Part shown: positions 1 through 12,276 of the stretch, piece after piece
How positions within the stretch are numbered: the stretch's first letter is position 1
Layout of the letters: every line of letters begins with the position of its first letter
DNA from: Grifola frondosa
Lineage: Eukaryota > Basidiomycota > Agaricomycetes > Polyporales > Grifolaceae
Direction of reading: 5' to 3'
Length of the DNA: 64,000 nt
NCBI GenBank assembly: GCA_001683735.1
Contig: LUGG01000007.1
Coordinates: forward strand, 1,674,001-1,738,000
Position numbers and translations under genes: made by a program
The notes under the pieces: generated by a model
Database searches by the model: none
The model's input: the letters and a program-made list of their open reading frames with translations, nothing else
Told to the model about the DNA's origin: nothing

Positions 1-1056
1 CATATTATAAGCTGTTCTAGACGCTCTCCGTGATTGCTGCGGTGGTTTATGGCTTGTCGTATATAGTCAGGCAGACATCTAAGGCTGTACAGTCGACGAA
101 GGATTCGTGAGTCCTCTTCTACCTATTGCTGGGCATTTTGGCATATTTCTTCCGGAGAGGTTTCTTCGGGCTGTGGCTCATTCGTACCGAGATCCCCTAA
201 CTCACCCCGAATCTTCACAACTTTTAGGTTTAAAGCCAAAGGGGTACATATTTCCAAGGAAGGTGTGTCTGTGAAGACATCCCGACGGCTCGATCGTGAG
301 AGCGAGATTGATGCCGCTCAACGGTATGTGCTCGAGCACTTACCGAGTCCATTGACTGCTGACTGCGTGCTTCTCGTGTCACTGCGCTACAGTGGTTTCA
401 TCAAGGCAATGAAGGCGTCCTCTGGTGGTCGTCCTCAGGCCGAATCCTCTCGTACGCTGGTACAGGGACATGACCCTCTACCTGGCGCGAAAATCAAGAA
501 GAGAAACCATGCTTGATAGCCTCAGCGGTCGAGAAGTGACGTGGCGATTCTCCATCGCGATGGCCAGTTTATATCGTATGTATATTATTCATATTCCCGT
601 ACGATCATTTTACGGGAGGATTTTGTACATGGACGCCTTTGATGCCCCAGTGTATTGTAGTAGCTTTCGCCCTACCCACTTGTAGTGATACCAGCCTTCT
701 TTTTCCTCTCCCACAGTACGTGTGAGAAGTCGAACTTGAGTTCGACAGTTTCGACAGAGTAGGCGTGGGCACGGCGTCTTCATCACTTCCATCATCGCTC
801 GTGACGACAACTAATTTTCTTCGTCACCATCATCTTGTTTTGTATGTCTTATCTTCTGATGCATCCCACGAGCAAGGAAACCTTGTCTCCGACCAGTACA
901 TTCTCCTTGACATGCTGCTGCTTTAGTCTGCCTTGGTCCCCAGAGCGTGACTTTCGACAAGTTCCAAGCATCTAAGTGCAAAGCTTCCCCCTTTGGGCCG
1001 CCACAGCGTGCCACGAGCGTTTCGTCTCATTTGTGATTTCCGAGCACTCGCCCAGA
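1..1056. other. No supported gene
   Basis: I see no conserved protein, RNA gene or repeat here. Short open frames on both strands look like chance. The last few hundred bases should contain the promoter and 5' leader of the gene that starts at 1057. Confidence 0.4.
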
Positions 1057-2786
1057 ATGGCCGGAAGAAGTTTTCTCGACATGAAATCTGTCGAGCAAGA
1101 CGCCGAGGACGACGGGCTGGCGACCATCCTGTCGCCGAAGAGCCCTGCCCTGACAGGCGCAGTGTTCGGCAGTGCACCTCGAAGGCGACGTCCAAGCACC
1201 CCCAAGGCGTCCTCCGTGCCAGCAGCGACACCTCAGACATCCCAAGCTTCGTTGAGGCCCAAGATGAAGCCAGTCATAGATAAAGAACTGCCCCGCACGC
1301 CATCGTCGGCGCCTCCGAAGGCGCGGGCGGTGAAGAGGCCTGACAGCCCCGATGTCGACACGTTCCTCGCGCGCACCCCTCGTCCGCGACGCAGGTCATC
1401 TGCCACGTTTAACCCTCCCTCTGCTGGAGCCCGCACCCTGCGGTCGCGGGCGGGCTCGACAATCGGGCCGTCGAGTTGGAAAGTCGGGAAGACGCAACAG
1501 GTGCAGGGTGATGTGTCGCCGGTATCAGACTACGGGACGTTGCTGCCCGTGGAGCCGGCGGGTGGTGCGGAGAGCAGCGGAGGCGAGGGTGAAGGTAGCG
1601 AGACGGATTCGAGCATCGACCTACACACTCCGTTGCCGTAAGTCTGAGATAGTTCTTCATCCGTTGGTACGTAAGTCGACCGGTGTTTGCAGACATCTCA
1701 TGTTCCGCGATGGGCTGTTATCTCCACGCTCGAAGCTACTTCCTAAGGGGACGCCGCCGGTATCGTTATACGTAGAGGACGACGATAGCGTCGCCATCGA
1801 TCGGGCTCGGAGTGTGCTCAGTGTTGCGTCGACTTGTACGTTGCGTCACATTATGTTTTTGCAATACCAGCGATTTACTGACACTGCTATAGCTGGGTCT
1901 GTCATGACAAAGACTGGTCTCATGAAGGACCCGCGGGATACCGCAAGGCGGCGAGTGCGCCATCGTGATGGCCAACTGTTGCGTGCAGGAATGGGTTTGA
2001 CGACCGGCCTCGGATGGAGCGATAGGTGAGTCGCCACTCTTACAACCTTCACATGGCCAGCGCTCACATGATTTCAGCGAGGACGAAGACGCTCCGTCCA
2101 CCCTCACGCGTCGTCTGATAACCGCACGTCAACCCTCGCTCTCCACCGCGTCCTCCCGTACACCCTCTCAGATGTCCAAAATTGCCCCAAGGGTCATGAG
2201 CCCGACGTTGTTTACTTCTCCAATGCTTGCTGGGTCTCGCTCCGCTTCGGCAGCGTTCTCCGCCTACCGCACGAGCACGGCGGACACGGACAGCGTGCTC
2301 TCCACGTCGACAGTGCCGCGGAGTCGGGCGACGTCCGCGTCGTCGAGCTCGTCGGCCTCACCGCAACTCACGCTTATGTCTGTTCCACGGCCGCTGCGCC
2401 TACCTCACTCCAGCACGATGCAGCGCGCAGTACCCCGTTCGAGCTCGATCTCAGAACTGCGCCCACCAGTATCAAGCGCAGCTGCAGCGGGCGCTGGCCG
2501 CCCGCGTACCCGCACGCTCTCCAACGTGTCTCAGGTCCACCCTCACTCGCAACTGCAGTCTTCGTTACCTCGCCCGCGCACGCTGTCAAACGCGCAGCCT
2601 CAGACGCATTCGCAAACATCATCAGCTCTCGCCCGTCCTGCGCCCGTGGCCCGTTCTGTGACGTCCCCGGTACAGAGTGCGGAGAGGATCAGTACGGCGA
2701 GCGCAGTCACACTGTCCTCGTTCCCACTCCCCCTGCGGCGGCGCCGGCGGCTGACGCGCAGTCGCAAGTCCCGGCTGCACGCCTGA
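1057..2786 (+). CDS. Ser/Arg/Pro-rich disordered protein, four exons
   Basis: Exons 1057-1637, 1693-1835, 1893-2025 and 2078-2786 join in frame with clean GT-AG introns of 52-57 nt, giving 521 codons. The ATG at 1057 is the first in frame; upstream in-frame sequence lacks another ATG. The product is low in complexity, with Ser, Pro and Arg tracts throughout and basic clusters such as RRRRPSTP, an acidic SDSEDEDAP patch and the run LGWSDSEDEDAPSTLTRR. No folded catalytic domain, signal peptide or membrane segment is visible, so I do not assign a function. The last 35 residues are unusually Arg-rich, and a more natural C-terminus lies in another frame (see 2836-2919), so the true end may differ through an indel or an extra intron. 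Confidence 0.7.
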
Positions 2787-2835
2787 GACCGCAGCCCGTT
2801 GGGGGCCGCGCCCTCGACCCCGCACGGGGACGGGG

Positions 2836-2919
2836 ATGGTATACCGCACGAGCTCGTACATGAGCTTCCAGAGGCGCGAGTCGGTGGTGTCGTCGGGGAA
2901 GGAGGTAGGTGTGATTTGA
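2836..2919 (+). other. Possible true C-terminal exon of the gene at 1057
   Basis: In the +1 frame this stretch encodes a peptide starting MVYRTSSYMSFQRRESVV, with the same Ser/Arg style as the upstream gene. A GTAGGT donor-like site follows the Lys-Glu codons at 2902-2907. The frame of exon 4 does not reach it without an indel or an unrecognised intron near 2700-2830. It could also be 3' untranslated sequence. Confidence 0.3.
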
Positions 2920-3200
2920 AAGAGGAAATGTCCAATGTTCTGAAGATATCCGCACACTGTACTAACTGCTCACTCGCCGGTCGGCGTGGAATGCTGGATC
3001 GTTCGCTGTAGTATTTATGTTCTTCTTTGCTTGTCACTAATATCACTATATCACATTATGCTGGTCTTACCTTCTAGCAATAGCTGCCGCTATACCGCTT
3101 TCATACATTCACTATACACATTGATACCCGACATACCTACCATGACTGGGGCGACACTGACTTGCTCAGGATTTTTGAGTGGCCCCAGCAAGAAAAAAAG

Positions 3201-3280
3201 TGAGTCGGCCCAGGATCGAACTGAGGACCTTCTGTGAGCAAATGTTAGACAGATGCGATAACCAACTACGCCACCGACCC
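3201..3280 (-). tRNA. tRNA-Val(AAC) with a 6-nt intron
   Basis: The minus strand folds as a full cloverleaf. The 7-bp acceptor stem pairs GGGTCGG (3280-3274) with CCGACTC (3208-3202), and the discriminator is A. The T arm is CTCAG-TTCGATC-CTGGG. The anticodon stem is TCTGT/ACAGA. The anticodon loop holds CTAACA, then six extra bases TTTGCT, then C. Removing the six bases just after position 37, the normal site of nuclear tRNA introns, gives the loop CTAACAC with anticodon AAC (Val). A run of seven T follows at once on the minus strand (3191-3197 as A on plus), a typical RNA polymerase III terminator. The mature length without CCA is 74 nt. Confidence 0.9.
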
Positions 3281-3489
3281 GCGAGTGTTTGGGAAATATT
3301 AAATCAATTTTATTATATTGATTTTACTTCGATCAATAATTGTCATCCTCGACGAACGATCAAACTGTCCAAACGGTAAGTAGCTGTAAGTGTACTGCAC
3401 GAATACCAAGGGGAAAAAATAATGCGCTCGCATTAATCTCGACGGATTTTCGATTCTAGTCCACAACACAAATAGTTGTCCTGCCACCC

Positions 3490-3700
3490 TGTCTTCGCTT
3501 TCCGCTCTAGCAGACGGTTCCACTCGCATAGAGAACTCAGTCCCGTCGTGAAGTTCCTCTCAAGAAGCACCCAACACCAAAGAGCAGCTCCGCAGGCGTT
3601 GTACCTCGCGTGCTGCGCAAAGTCATTGACAAAAGCGATATCATAATTCTCGTGCTTGGTATTTGTGATCCAGAGTGCAACCGAAGTCTATTGGAAGGAC
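3490..3700 (+). pseudogene. Fragment of a Nug1/GNL3-type GTPase gene
   Basis: The translation matches the N-terminal exon of the GTPase gene at 37650-39680. Both contain a SSL.ALA.GST stretch followed by TKEQLRR and then KVID.SDIIILVL..DPE. The Asp-Ala-Arg-Asp-Pro G5-like motif of the fuller copy is degraded here to GICDPE, and homology stops soon after. The remaining exons are absent. The fragment lies downstream of GT2-A and convergent to it, as the fuller gene does relative to GT2-C, so it is best read as the remnant of an inverted segmental duplication. Confidence 0.8.
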
Positions 3701-3809
3701 TTGCATCGAACTACACTAGAAGGATGATGGAGGTAGGGAAATCCGGAGCCGCACTGATAATATGCTCATCGTTGTTTCTTTGCCCCTCGTCCCCAATCAA
3801 CTCATAGAA

Positions 3810-5311
3810 AAACCGGGACCAAAAGGCGGAGACGTTGTAAATAAATGGCCGCAATCGACGATACGCCATTAGTATCGGTGAGCATTGAGCATTACTATTT
3901 TTCCAATATTCATAATCTCGGAACAGTTTTGGTTGATCGTGCTGTAGAATCCATTCTTTGTTTGTATGCATGCAGCCTAATTATCGGCGCAGATCGTCAC
4001 AGGCTGGCTTGTGACCTTGTCGCTACTTTCACGAGGCAAGGTTTCTCAGAACTCGAGCCTTCGGTTAGGCTGAACCGCTGACTTTGGGCCAAAGTGGTAA
4101 ATCCTGGGAAGATCGGACGAATTTCAGCGTTAGCTCTGGTGTAGCAGCCAAGCATCAGGAAAACTCCAATTCCGCTTTTCCGCCTGAAATGGCTGAAAAA
4201 AGTAAAATAAGCCGAAAAAAAGAGCAGATAAGTTGATTCAGAGATTGGATCTGCTTATTTTCACGTATTTTCAGGCAATAAAGTGGCCAAAAAGCGCAAA
4301 TAATTGCCAAAAAGCAGCAAGTAAAATTGGAGTTTTCCTGATGAATCCAACTGGTGGCATTCCTTTAATGGACTCATTTGGTGCACGAGGAAAGGTAGGC
4401 CTTGGATATCTCTTATGGCTTCATCCAGTCTAATTGTGGAAGACAGGGGAGAAGGTTTGGTGACATAGCTTTAGATTCGACAGTTACGACACGACATATA
4501 ACTGACACCGGTGACAGATTAGCCATCGACTAGGGCAGATAGTGATTGGGATGAAAGACACTGCCCATGACAGGATGCCCAGTTTTAGACTCGTGTAAGT
4601 TCAGCAACCCCATACCCATCCTATTAGGTGTCTCTTTCTTTGTCACTTTTCATGATCGAAATATTAAGATGCACAGGATATACTGCTTGGACATAGAACC
4701 AGCAAACGTAACTCATAGGATCTTCAAGAAGCACCTGTCTCACTGCCAGAAGAACTGTCAGAATTTTTGAAGGATGATCTTATTTGCAAAAAGATGGTCT
4801 ACGGGTGCAGCCCGGAACCTAGGTTTCTTTGACCTGTCACCTAAAGATCGTTGCACCCGTTGCCTACTACACGTGCTTCCCGCGTAGTCCCCCTCTAGAC
4901 CTCTGTTCGGTCAGTTCATGATCTGGGGTGAGCGGTGCCTATAAACCGCGCGGTGTTCTTCACGGAATGCGACACGCGATAAGCCTTCAGATTCTGTCGC
5001 TTGGCGTGGAATGGCACTCCACCATGGACTCTAAAAACTGGGATTCCTATTATATTTGATGTCTATCCTAGTGGGATCTAGTTAAAAGACAAGAAATGCC
5101 AACGAAGAAATAATATAGGGTATACATGTCAACCAAACGTCTAACAATGACAGCAATTATATCCGAGGGAAAACCGAAAGGACAGATGACGATACGTCTA
5201 CGTCTATGACATAGCATACAAATGGATATGGTACAGACTAGTCCTAGTGTCCAAAAGAAGGGGTATCCGGAAGGATAGAGAGACCGGAATAGAATTTGCC
5301 CTTGTATGAAC
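3810..5311. other. Gene-free stretch holding a foldback element and a small hairpin
   Basis: No coding region is supported. It holds the inverted-repeat element at 4153-4343 and a 9-bp inverted repeat (acgggtgca at 4801-4809, tgcacccgt at 4852-4860). The part from about 5050 to 5311 should be 3' flank of GT2-A. Confidence 0.4.
4153..4343. repeat. Foldback/MITE-like element with 19-bp perfect inverted repeats
   Basis: catcaggaaaactccaatt at 4153-4171 recurs as its exact reverse complement at 4325-4343. The inner flanks also show weaker inverted similarity, for example gcctgaaa near 4182 against ttttcaggc near 4269. The element is about 191 bp, AT-rich and has no ORF. I could not find a convincing target-site duplication, so the superfamily is not assigned. 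Confidence 0.65.
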
Positions 5312-8300
5312 TCAGTAGGAAAAGATCATTAACCACGGATTGAGCACGACCTGTAACGAGTGTCAATTCGATTAGCTGCAGAGATGACGGAGAACGAACC
5401 GGAAACAGCGCGTGACACCCTACGACGAGGCTGAGCAACAGCGGTCGGTAAGTAAGGGGACATTGAAGAAATAGAGCATTAACTCACGCCAGAGGCAGAA
5501 TCACGGCCCAATCCCAACTGTTGATCTGCCAACCGACCGGAATGAGGGATGTGGAGAGCACGATCATGCCACCTGACAGTGCGAGGCAGATAAGCAAGAT
5601 GATCCAGAAGCGCTTCAGAATCCTCGGCACTTCAATCCAGAAGTTCGAGCGCTCGACTTCTTTCTTCGTTGTGCCCCATGAGATGTCATAGGAGAACAAA
5701 TGCGCGAGAAGGGCCTGAGTGAGATGCATGCTGATACCGCCGAGAAGAAGAAACTGTGGAAATCAATGAGCAAGGACACAAGTCTAATGGGGCAGCATGG
5801 ACTGACAAGAATGGGACCCATGTTAGGTTCTCGACAAGCGCTTCAAGCAAGTCGCGCAGGCCGAGGCGGTATTCGAGTAACGTGAAGCCAAGATTTCCCG
5901 CACCAGGGAACACGACGGTGCAAGCCAGCCAGATCTCGAAACTGTGCTCGTAGAAACCGTCGACCTGTGAATATTATGAATACATTTTACGCTCACAGAC
6001 CAAGAGTATGAAGCACTTACACCAAAATTCCATCCGAGCAGGCAGTAATTAAGTAGAGAAAGCATGGCTGATGCAGCGAGACCATCTATCAAACGAGAAG
6101 GGTTAGTACGCACTCAAATTCTCCGTAGTGTAACGTACAGTAGAAAACATGTCTATTACACGGAAATTGGTCAGCCGCGTTCAAAAATGACGATAAAATG
6201 ACACTTACAAGACATCATGCTGATCTTGTAATGCACGGGAGCGTCTGACCACATGAAAACCCGCAGCTGCTTCGTAATTGGACCCATGTGCCACCAGTCG
6301 ATGAGAGGATTGAAGATCAACTCATTACAACCTAACGAAACAGAAAACTGTGAGTTCATGTTGTGCTGCGCTCGATAGCTTGAAAATCTCACCATATGCG
6401 TACTTCTCCCATCTGCTGAGCTCATCGTCGCAGGTCAACGACACGCCTTCCTTGAAACCTCGGTCGGAGTAGGCGGCCCACCGAATAATATACCCCTGTA
6501 GCTGAAGTCGCAACGCCATGTCGAAATCCTCGGACACGTTCGATTCCGACCAGATCTTCTTCACGCCATCCGCAGGGTCCACGAACGCAGCATCCTGGAG
6601 GAGACCAACGAGAGGAACGCGTTGTGGCCGACGAACGGCGCGACCTCGCCGTTTGCGCAGCCCATAGAGATGCACTTATTGATGCGCCGCGTGAAGTGCG
6701 CAATGCCGTTCTCGAAATAATGGTGGGCGACTTGCATGACGTCCGACTCGTGCTGAATGATGGCCACCTCTGGAGACTCGGAAAGCTCCCGAGCCGCGTC
6801 GCGCAGGCAGTCTTCGGGGACGATAGTGTCCGCATCGACGATCAAGATTAGGTCACCGATGCGCAGAGATTTGCCGTTGTTCGCCCAAGGCTTCCATTTC
6901 TTCCCGCTCTCCTCGTATATATCGTCGATTGCCATTTTCAGCGCGCGGTCCTCCAAGTATTCATCCTCGGTATCCATCGCGCCATCCGCTTCGAGAGCAA
7001 GCAGGTGCTTCTCCAGCCTGAGCGAGAGCGCGAGGCCGTAGTTCATGTTTGATGCCTTCTTGAAACGTCCTGCGCGCTTGTACCCTGCCGGATCCTTGCT
7101 GTGCCGAGGACGTGCGACCCAGCCGATATTGTGGTCGCGCGTAGAATGCGATGCGAGCAGCGCGATCGCTCTCTGAGATGAGTTGGAGACCATCGTCATG
7201 GACAAAGATAGATGACGTGCCGCCCTGGCGTGCGTATGTTTGCATTGCCTTCTTCAAAGAATATACTGAGGGTGCGCTGTGAGAAACAGTTTGTAAGTAT
7301 AGAACATCCGATACGGAGATTCCGGAAGTAAAGTATCAGAATCCTTCTGCATGAGTCGATTAGACATCAAATCAGAGCTAAAGTTTGGCTAAAGTTCATG
7401 CCCGCGAATTGCCGAAAGCGAAAGAAACGCTCGTGGACAACCACTCTGGATCTTCACTGAAGGGAATTGTAGACGAGATGCCGCTTACATTGTGGCTGTC
7501 AGGCTCTCCGTGTACACTGGTATCTCAATGGACACATGAGGCAGATTGGCATCGACGATCTTGTTTGGCGCTGGAGGCACGGCTGAAAAGTACTTTGAGT
7601 TCTCGTGGTACTGTGCAACCGGACCGAGACTGCAGGTCACACGTTAGAAGGAAAAAAAGAGGACTATGCAGAATGCTCACACGTAAGACACGTTGGTGAC
7701 GATTTGCAGTGAGAAAAACTACGAAACGAACTCTGTAAGTGACAAGTGTCTCTCGGAATGGGTCCAGTGCACTCACAAGAGATACGCAAATCAAGAATGG
7801 AGCCGTGACTAACAATGCAAAGCGCACCCAGTGGTCATCGAGAAGAGCCTCCTGTAAAATGATGGATATGCCGCTACCAATGAAAACTACCGTTTCGCCT
7901 TAGTACGATCATCTCCGATATGCAGGGCGGCTTACAGATTGATAAAGCCACACCAAAACCATTATAGAAAGGAGCAAACAGGCGGACTGGCCGTTCGGAG
8001 GGTCCTTCTGCAGTCTTCTCTACGTCGTCCTTGAAAGTAATCCAGTAGCCGAGACCACAGTGGCGATTCTTTTTCTTCTTCACTCTAGTCTTTGCAAGCG
8101 GAACTTCTACCTCCTTGGAGTCAACAATCTCCTTGATTTTCTCCGTCAGATTCAGGTCGGAGGGAGCGGAAGAGGCCAAGGGAGAGTTCGAAATGTAGGA
8201 GAAGCGCCGATTCCAGACGAGTTTGATGAGCTTCTCATCAAAATCCTGACAAGTGGGGATGATGTCGTCGAGGTTGTAAGACCATACAACAAGGACCCAT

Positions 8301-8826
8301 TCGTCACGCTAAATTGTAGAAATTCAATGATAACTCAAGGGCACCTTGTGTAAAATTTCCACGCACGAGGAAAGCACCGCACTGCTCCTTGTCTGCGGTA
8401 GGCAGACACATCATGCTGTCAAGTATCTGGATGCGTGTGTTCTCATCGACGAAGATGGCATTCGCGTCAGGCTTACTGAAACGCTCGAGTTAGTGTGTGA
8501 TCGAATCCACCTTCGAGGGCTATCACAACTCACACTGAGGCAAGGGCCGCATGGATTGCCGCACTGCGGATCTTCACCGCAACTACGGGTTCATCGCTCT
8601 GATAGCGGCCTCGAATGGCTCCAGGTAGGGGTTCTCGTACGGGAAGACGCGGAAGTTACCAGCGTCCACTCGAAGACAACACCTGCGTGAACGTTCTCTT
8701 CAGAGGGCTTGAACCAAGAGTCGCCTTGTGTCTGAAATACATATGAGAAAATGGTAACAAAAAAGACCCATTTTACTCCTGGCGGAAAATATGGTGAAGC
8801 AATGCGTCCCATGCATCATATTCCAC
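5312..8826 (-). pseudogene. GT2-A: broken membrane glycosyltransferase family 2 gene
   Basis: This is a paralogue of GT2-C with the same exon plan, read from 8826 down to the TGA at 5314-5312. Recognisable parts are the N-terminal TQGDSWFKPSEENV block, two central membrane segments (LLVTAPFLICVSL), the GT2 core with VHDDGLQL, the VDADT metal-binding motif, SEDFDMAL and DELSRWEKY, and several C-terminal membrane segments. Lesions visible: the codon matching the ATG of GT2-C is GTG (8826-8824); the donor of intron 1 has lost a base (GGAGTA instead of GTGAGT, near 8780); frameshifts lie near 8685, 8600, 7138 and 6606. An upstream ATG at 8849 is out of frame. The loss of start and splice site makes it a likely pseudogene, though some frameshifts may be assembly errors. 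Confidence 0.75.
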
Positions 8827-8940
8827 GACATTAGTAGCAAAGGATCCATGGTTGCTCGACATTTAGCACGAGTGGATGGGTCTGTTTGCAAATATGGTTT
8901 GACCGGGGAGGGTGCCGTTTCGATGGGCGCATGTTGTACT

Positions 8941-8946
8941 TATATC
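8941..8946 (-). promoter_or_regulatory. TATA box of GT2-A, shared with GT2-C
   Basis: TATATC/GATATAAG on the minus strand lies about 115 bp upstream of the GT2-A start position. The stretch from here to the start aligns with the region upstream of GT2-C (TTATAAGG at 32570). Both share blocks such as gcgctcaacagcc, cccggtc and aaatgtcgagc, so the core promoter and 5' leader were duplicated with the gene. Confidence 0.5.
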
Positions 8947-8999
8947 AAAGAGAGATAACTAGAGTTTGGCCGTTCTCCACAGCGGCTGTTGAGCGCGCA

Positions 9000-11900
9000 T
9001 GACATCGATAGTTCGACACATCCTATGACATGTGGTGTTGTAAAAGTCCCTCAATTGGCTACAAGCTACTTCTTGTCGCCGATCTAAAAATTGCGAGCCG
9101 AGACGAGACGAATGGTGGACCTCGATTGATCTCTACGACATGCACGTCCGGCGTTGCCCTGATAAATGCGGAAACCTGCGTACAGGTGTGTGAACAAGAT
9201 GGGGGAAGTGGGATGCCGCCAACAGCCGCCAATTGAAATGAAGTCCAGAGGTATCGCCGACCGCCAGTAGTATTCAGAGAGCGCCAATGTATCGCTGGGA
9301 CTGCGGATACCGACTCTGCGGAGCAACACTAAAAGCAACGACGAGAGGAGTGAAAGCTCGAATGACTGAATTAATAGAATGACATGACGGTCAGTAGATC
9401 GAATGCAATGAATTTGTCATCTTTCACCAGGGAGGCCACTCTGGATGCGCCAACAAATCATTCTCACCACGACGGTTAGAACGGGTTTAAGCGTATGCCG
9501 CTCGGTGATATGCACAAATTCAATGTAAACTCTCAAGTTGGAACAACACAGCTTCATTGACACCGTGGCGGATATGATGCTTAAGAAGTTGTTCTCATCG
9601 GTCTGGCTCAACCCGCGCGATGATTAAACACAAATACGGAATAAGATGATGGAGTTAAAAGGAGTTGGCTCGAGCCTGCTGCGAAGACTTTCAAATTTCA
9701 ATATGAGGCCCTTAGCGCCAGGACTCGGAGCCTTCTGGCATAATTAAATTACGTAAGCATCACGTAAAATGGATAAGTATAAGTCCGAAAAATATCTTGA
9801 ACTCGGCAATGTTAATAATATATTTATGAATATCCGCTTGTTTATTCCCATCTACCCCACAGTGTGATGGTTGCACATATACTCATCCAACCGCGGCGCT
9901 GCTTGATTCAAAATCCCGTTGTCAGACTTCGAGCGCAGAGGGTCCGCTCTGTAGTAACCAACAAAATACTTTCTAGGATTTCGTATATCCCAAATTTAAA
10001 GGATGGCGATCCGAAGACAGAAATAATTTGCGACATTCGGGATCATTTGCGTTGATCAGAAGTAACCATGCAAGAATGACGCCGGAACTGAGGTGACCTC
10101 TAGAGCGAATCCAAGACTCTATTCGCATGGGCACATACTTTACAATGTGAGTGTTGAATTCATAATTCATCTACGGGGCTCGAAGCCGAGTACTGACTCC
10201 GTGCTTCCTCGGGACATACTATTCCGTGACGAGATATGTCTTCTTGGCTACTCCACGAACATGAAGAGTCTGTTGTTTCACGGGGGAACGGTCACCTGGC
10301 CAGGACGACCTTCTATTCCCGCACTGCTCGCTCAGTCATGTAACATTGTACACGGGAGTGCTTCGATCAACGAGTGCCATCGATGGGACTCAAGAGAGTA
10401 AGGGTATGTCAATTGTTCATTCATACTGAGATCAGTACTACATGGCTTTATTTTTGTGGAGCGGAAACATGATGTTATCTTTGTCATCGCATTGCGAACG
10501 TGACGTGCTCAAGACGCACACCCATCGTAGCCACGGTCCACTGGCAGGTCAACCGTGATTCAACATAGGCAAGTCCCATTATGATGAACTATGATCCTCC
10601 ACCAGTGAGATCATAATGCTGTGTCCGAGGACTTTGCTATTCTACTGTGGGGATACTGTCATTTATTGTAACACGCTCCACTGGAAGAGGCCTTAATATC
10701 CGCAAATCGGGCGACCGCGGCGTCGGAGCTGAAGGATTAGCATTCCAGTAACCACGGACGGATAACAGCACCACCAGTCCTTCGCGCGTTCGCAGTCGAG
10801 GAGGGCCCACGCTGTCATAAATCAATGTCGCCATCTTCTTCGCGGAGTCACCTACCTCCGGAGAAGAAACAGCCTAACCTTCCTCTGTCCGCGGCATGCG
10901 ACAGATCTCTCCGGAGCCGCATTCCTGTGCTTCGTCTGCTTAAGCGGACATTGCTTCCATTCGGGGTCCACTTTGAAGAGCAGAAGCCTGCCAACAGCTG
11001 TCGCGGCAGGTTCTAAGAAACGTATGGCCAGAACATTCGTGTCGCAGATCTGTTCATCCCATAGATCATCCAAACCTAATGTGCGTCACACACAAGGGAT
11101 GCAGCGGCCCCCACGTGTGATATTCGTTAATGGTGCGTCGTGCTTGTTACTTGAGAATCATGCCGCATGTCTTTCAGAGTCACGAACATGAACGGAAGTT
11201 TTAAATTTTACCCTCCCTCCTCCAGAATCGATATTCCGTCCTCTCTATTCCCTTACGTTCATACCGTTCCCCTAGTGGCTTATACATTACCGCTCATCCG
11301 CATCCTTTCGCGAACTAGGCGGATGAATTTCCCTGCCTATCCACACTGCTCTTGCCTGTGCACGATAATCCTCTCGGCGGCAGGCAAGTCGCGAAGGTGC
11401 CGAGTTTGATGAAGCCTTGTCAAGTTGATGGATCTGCACACGTTCCTGCTTATGTGCACGACGATAAGGGCTCCTACGCGACGTTGATGCTAGCTGTTTG
11501 AGGCTAGGATAGGATAGCTAGTCGGGTGCGCACGCCGTCTCGCTTCGCATTGACTTCATGTTATTTCACCCATAGCTGCGCGCATATTTCTCGCTCTGAC
11601 GAAGCGCAGATTGTTCCTTAGCGTCTTGTAAATCGCTTGTTCCTAAACACCATGAGGCGAGATTGGGTTGCATATCCGACAATTGTCGGACGGATGCAGG
11701 CGATGGCAGGCGGCGGCGCAGGTACACATATCTGTGCATCCATCATGATATCCTGTGCCACAGGCATCGTGGCTGAAATATGGCTGCTGGCAAGGAAGGC
11801 AATTGATTTTCCAACGTGCGTCTACTTGCTCATATAACGTTGGAGTCCTTCCGTTTCCGTAGCACAGACGACGACGTTAAAAGCAGGTGTCTGCAAGGGA

Positions 11901-12276
11901 GTGACGCGAACCTTTACTTAGTTGTAGATGACGATACTTTAGGTAAGAAAGTAACTTTTTTATTGCTGCCTGTACTAACATGAAGAATAGAGAGAGGCAG
12001 ATAAAAGTGCTCAAAATGTTCCAAATGTACCGTCCATTATGGTAAAAGTGGGAATATAATAAGAGGATTAATAACTGAGCAAGGGAGTATAGTGACAGGC
12101 GAGCTAACACATAAGTTAGGAATCCGCGATCGACTTCCCAAGAGGCTGACAATGGTCCAATTCCAAATACTACCGTCAGGCGGGATCGAAATTGTCTGCA
12201 TCCCTGCGGAGACCTCCTGCTTGTTGCAACCATCACGCTTGCATTACTCCCTCGAACATTAACACGCTCGCTCGAT
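9000..12276. other. Gene-free 3.3-kb stretch
   Basis: No conserved protein, RNA gene or transposon end is recognisable. Scattered open frames under 105 codons on both strands show no familiar motifs. The distal part probably holds the promoter of the HNH-type gene at 12277. Confidence 0.4.

Noticed and set aside
4801..4860. Possible tRNA-like or structured RNA with a 9-bp stem
   Set aside because: The outer stem is perfect, but no D arm, anticodon arm or consensus A/B boxes could be fitted; it is kept only as a hairpin.
11637..11837. Small hydrophobic ORF that could be a membrane peptide
   Set aside because: Isolated, no conserved context or start signals; likely chance.
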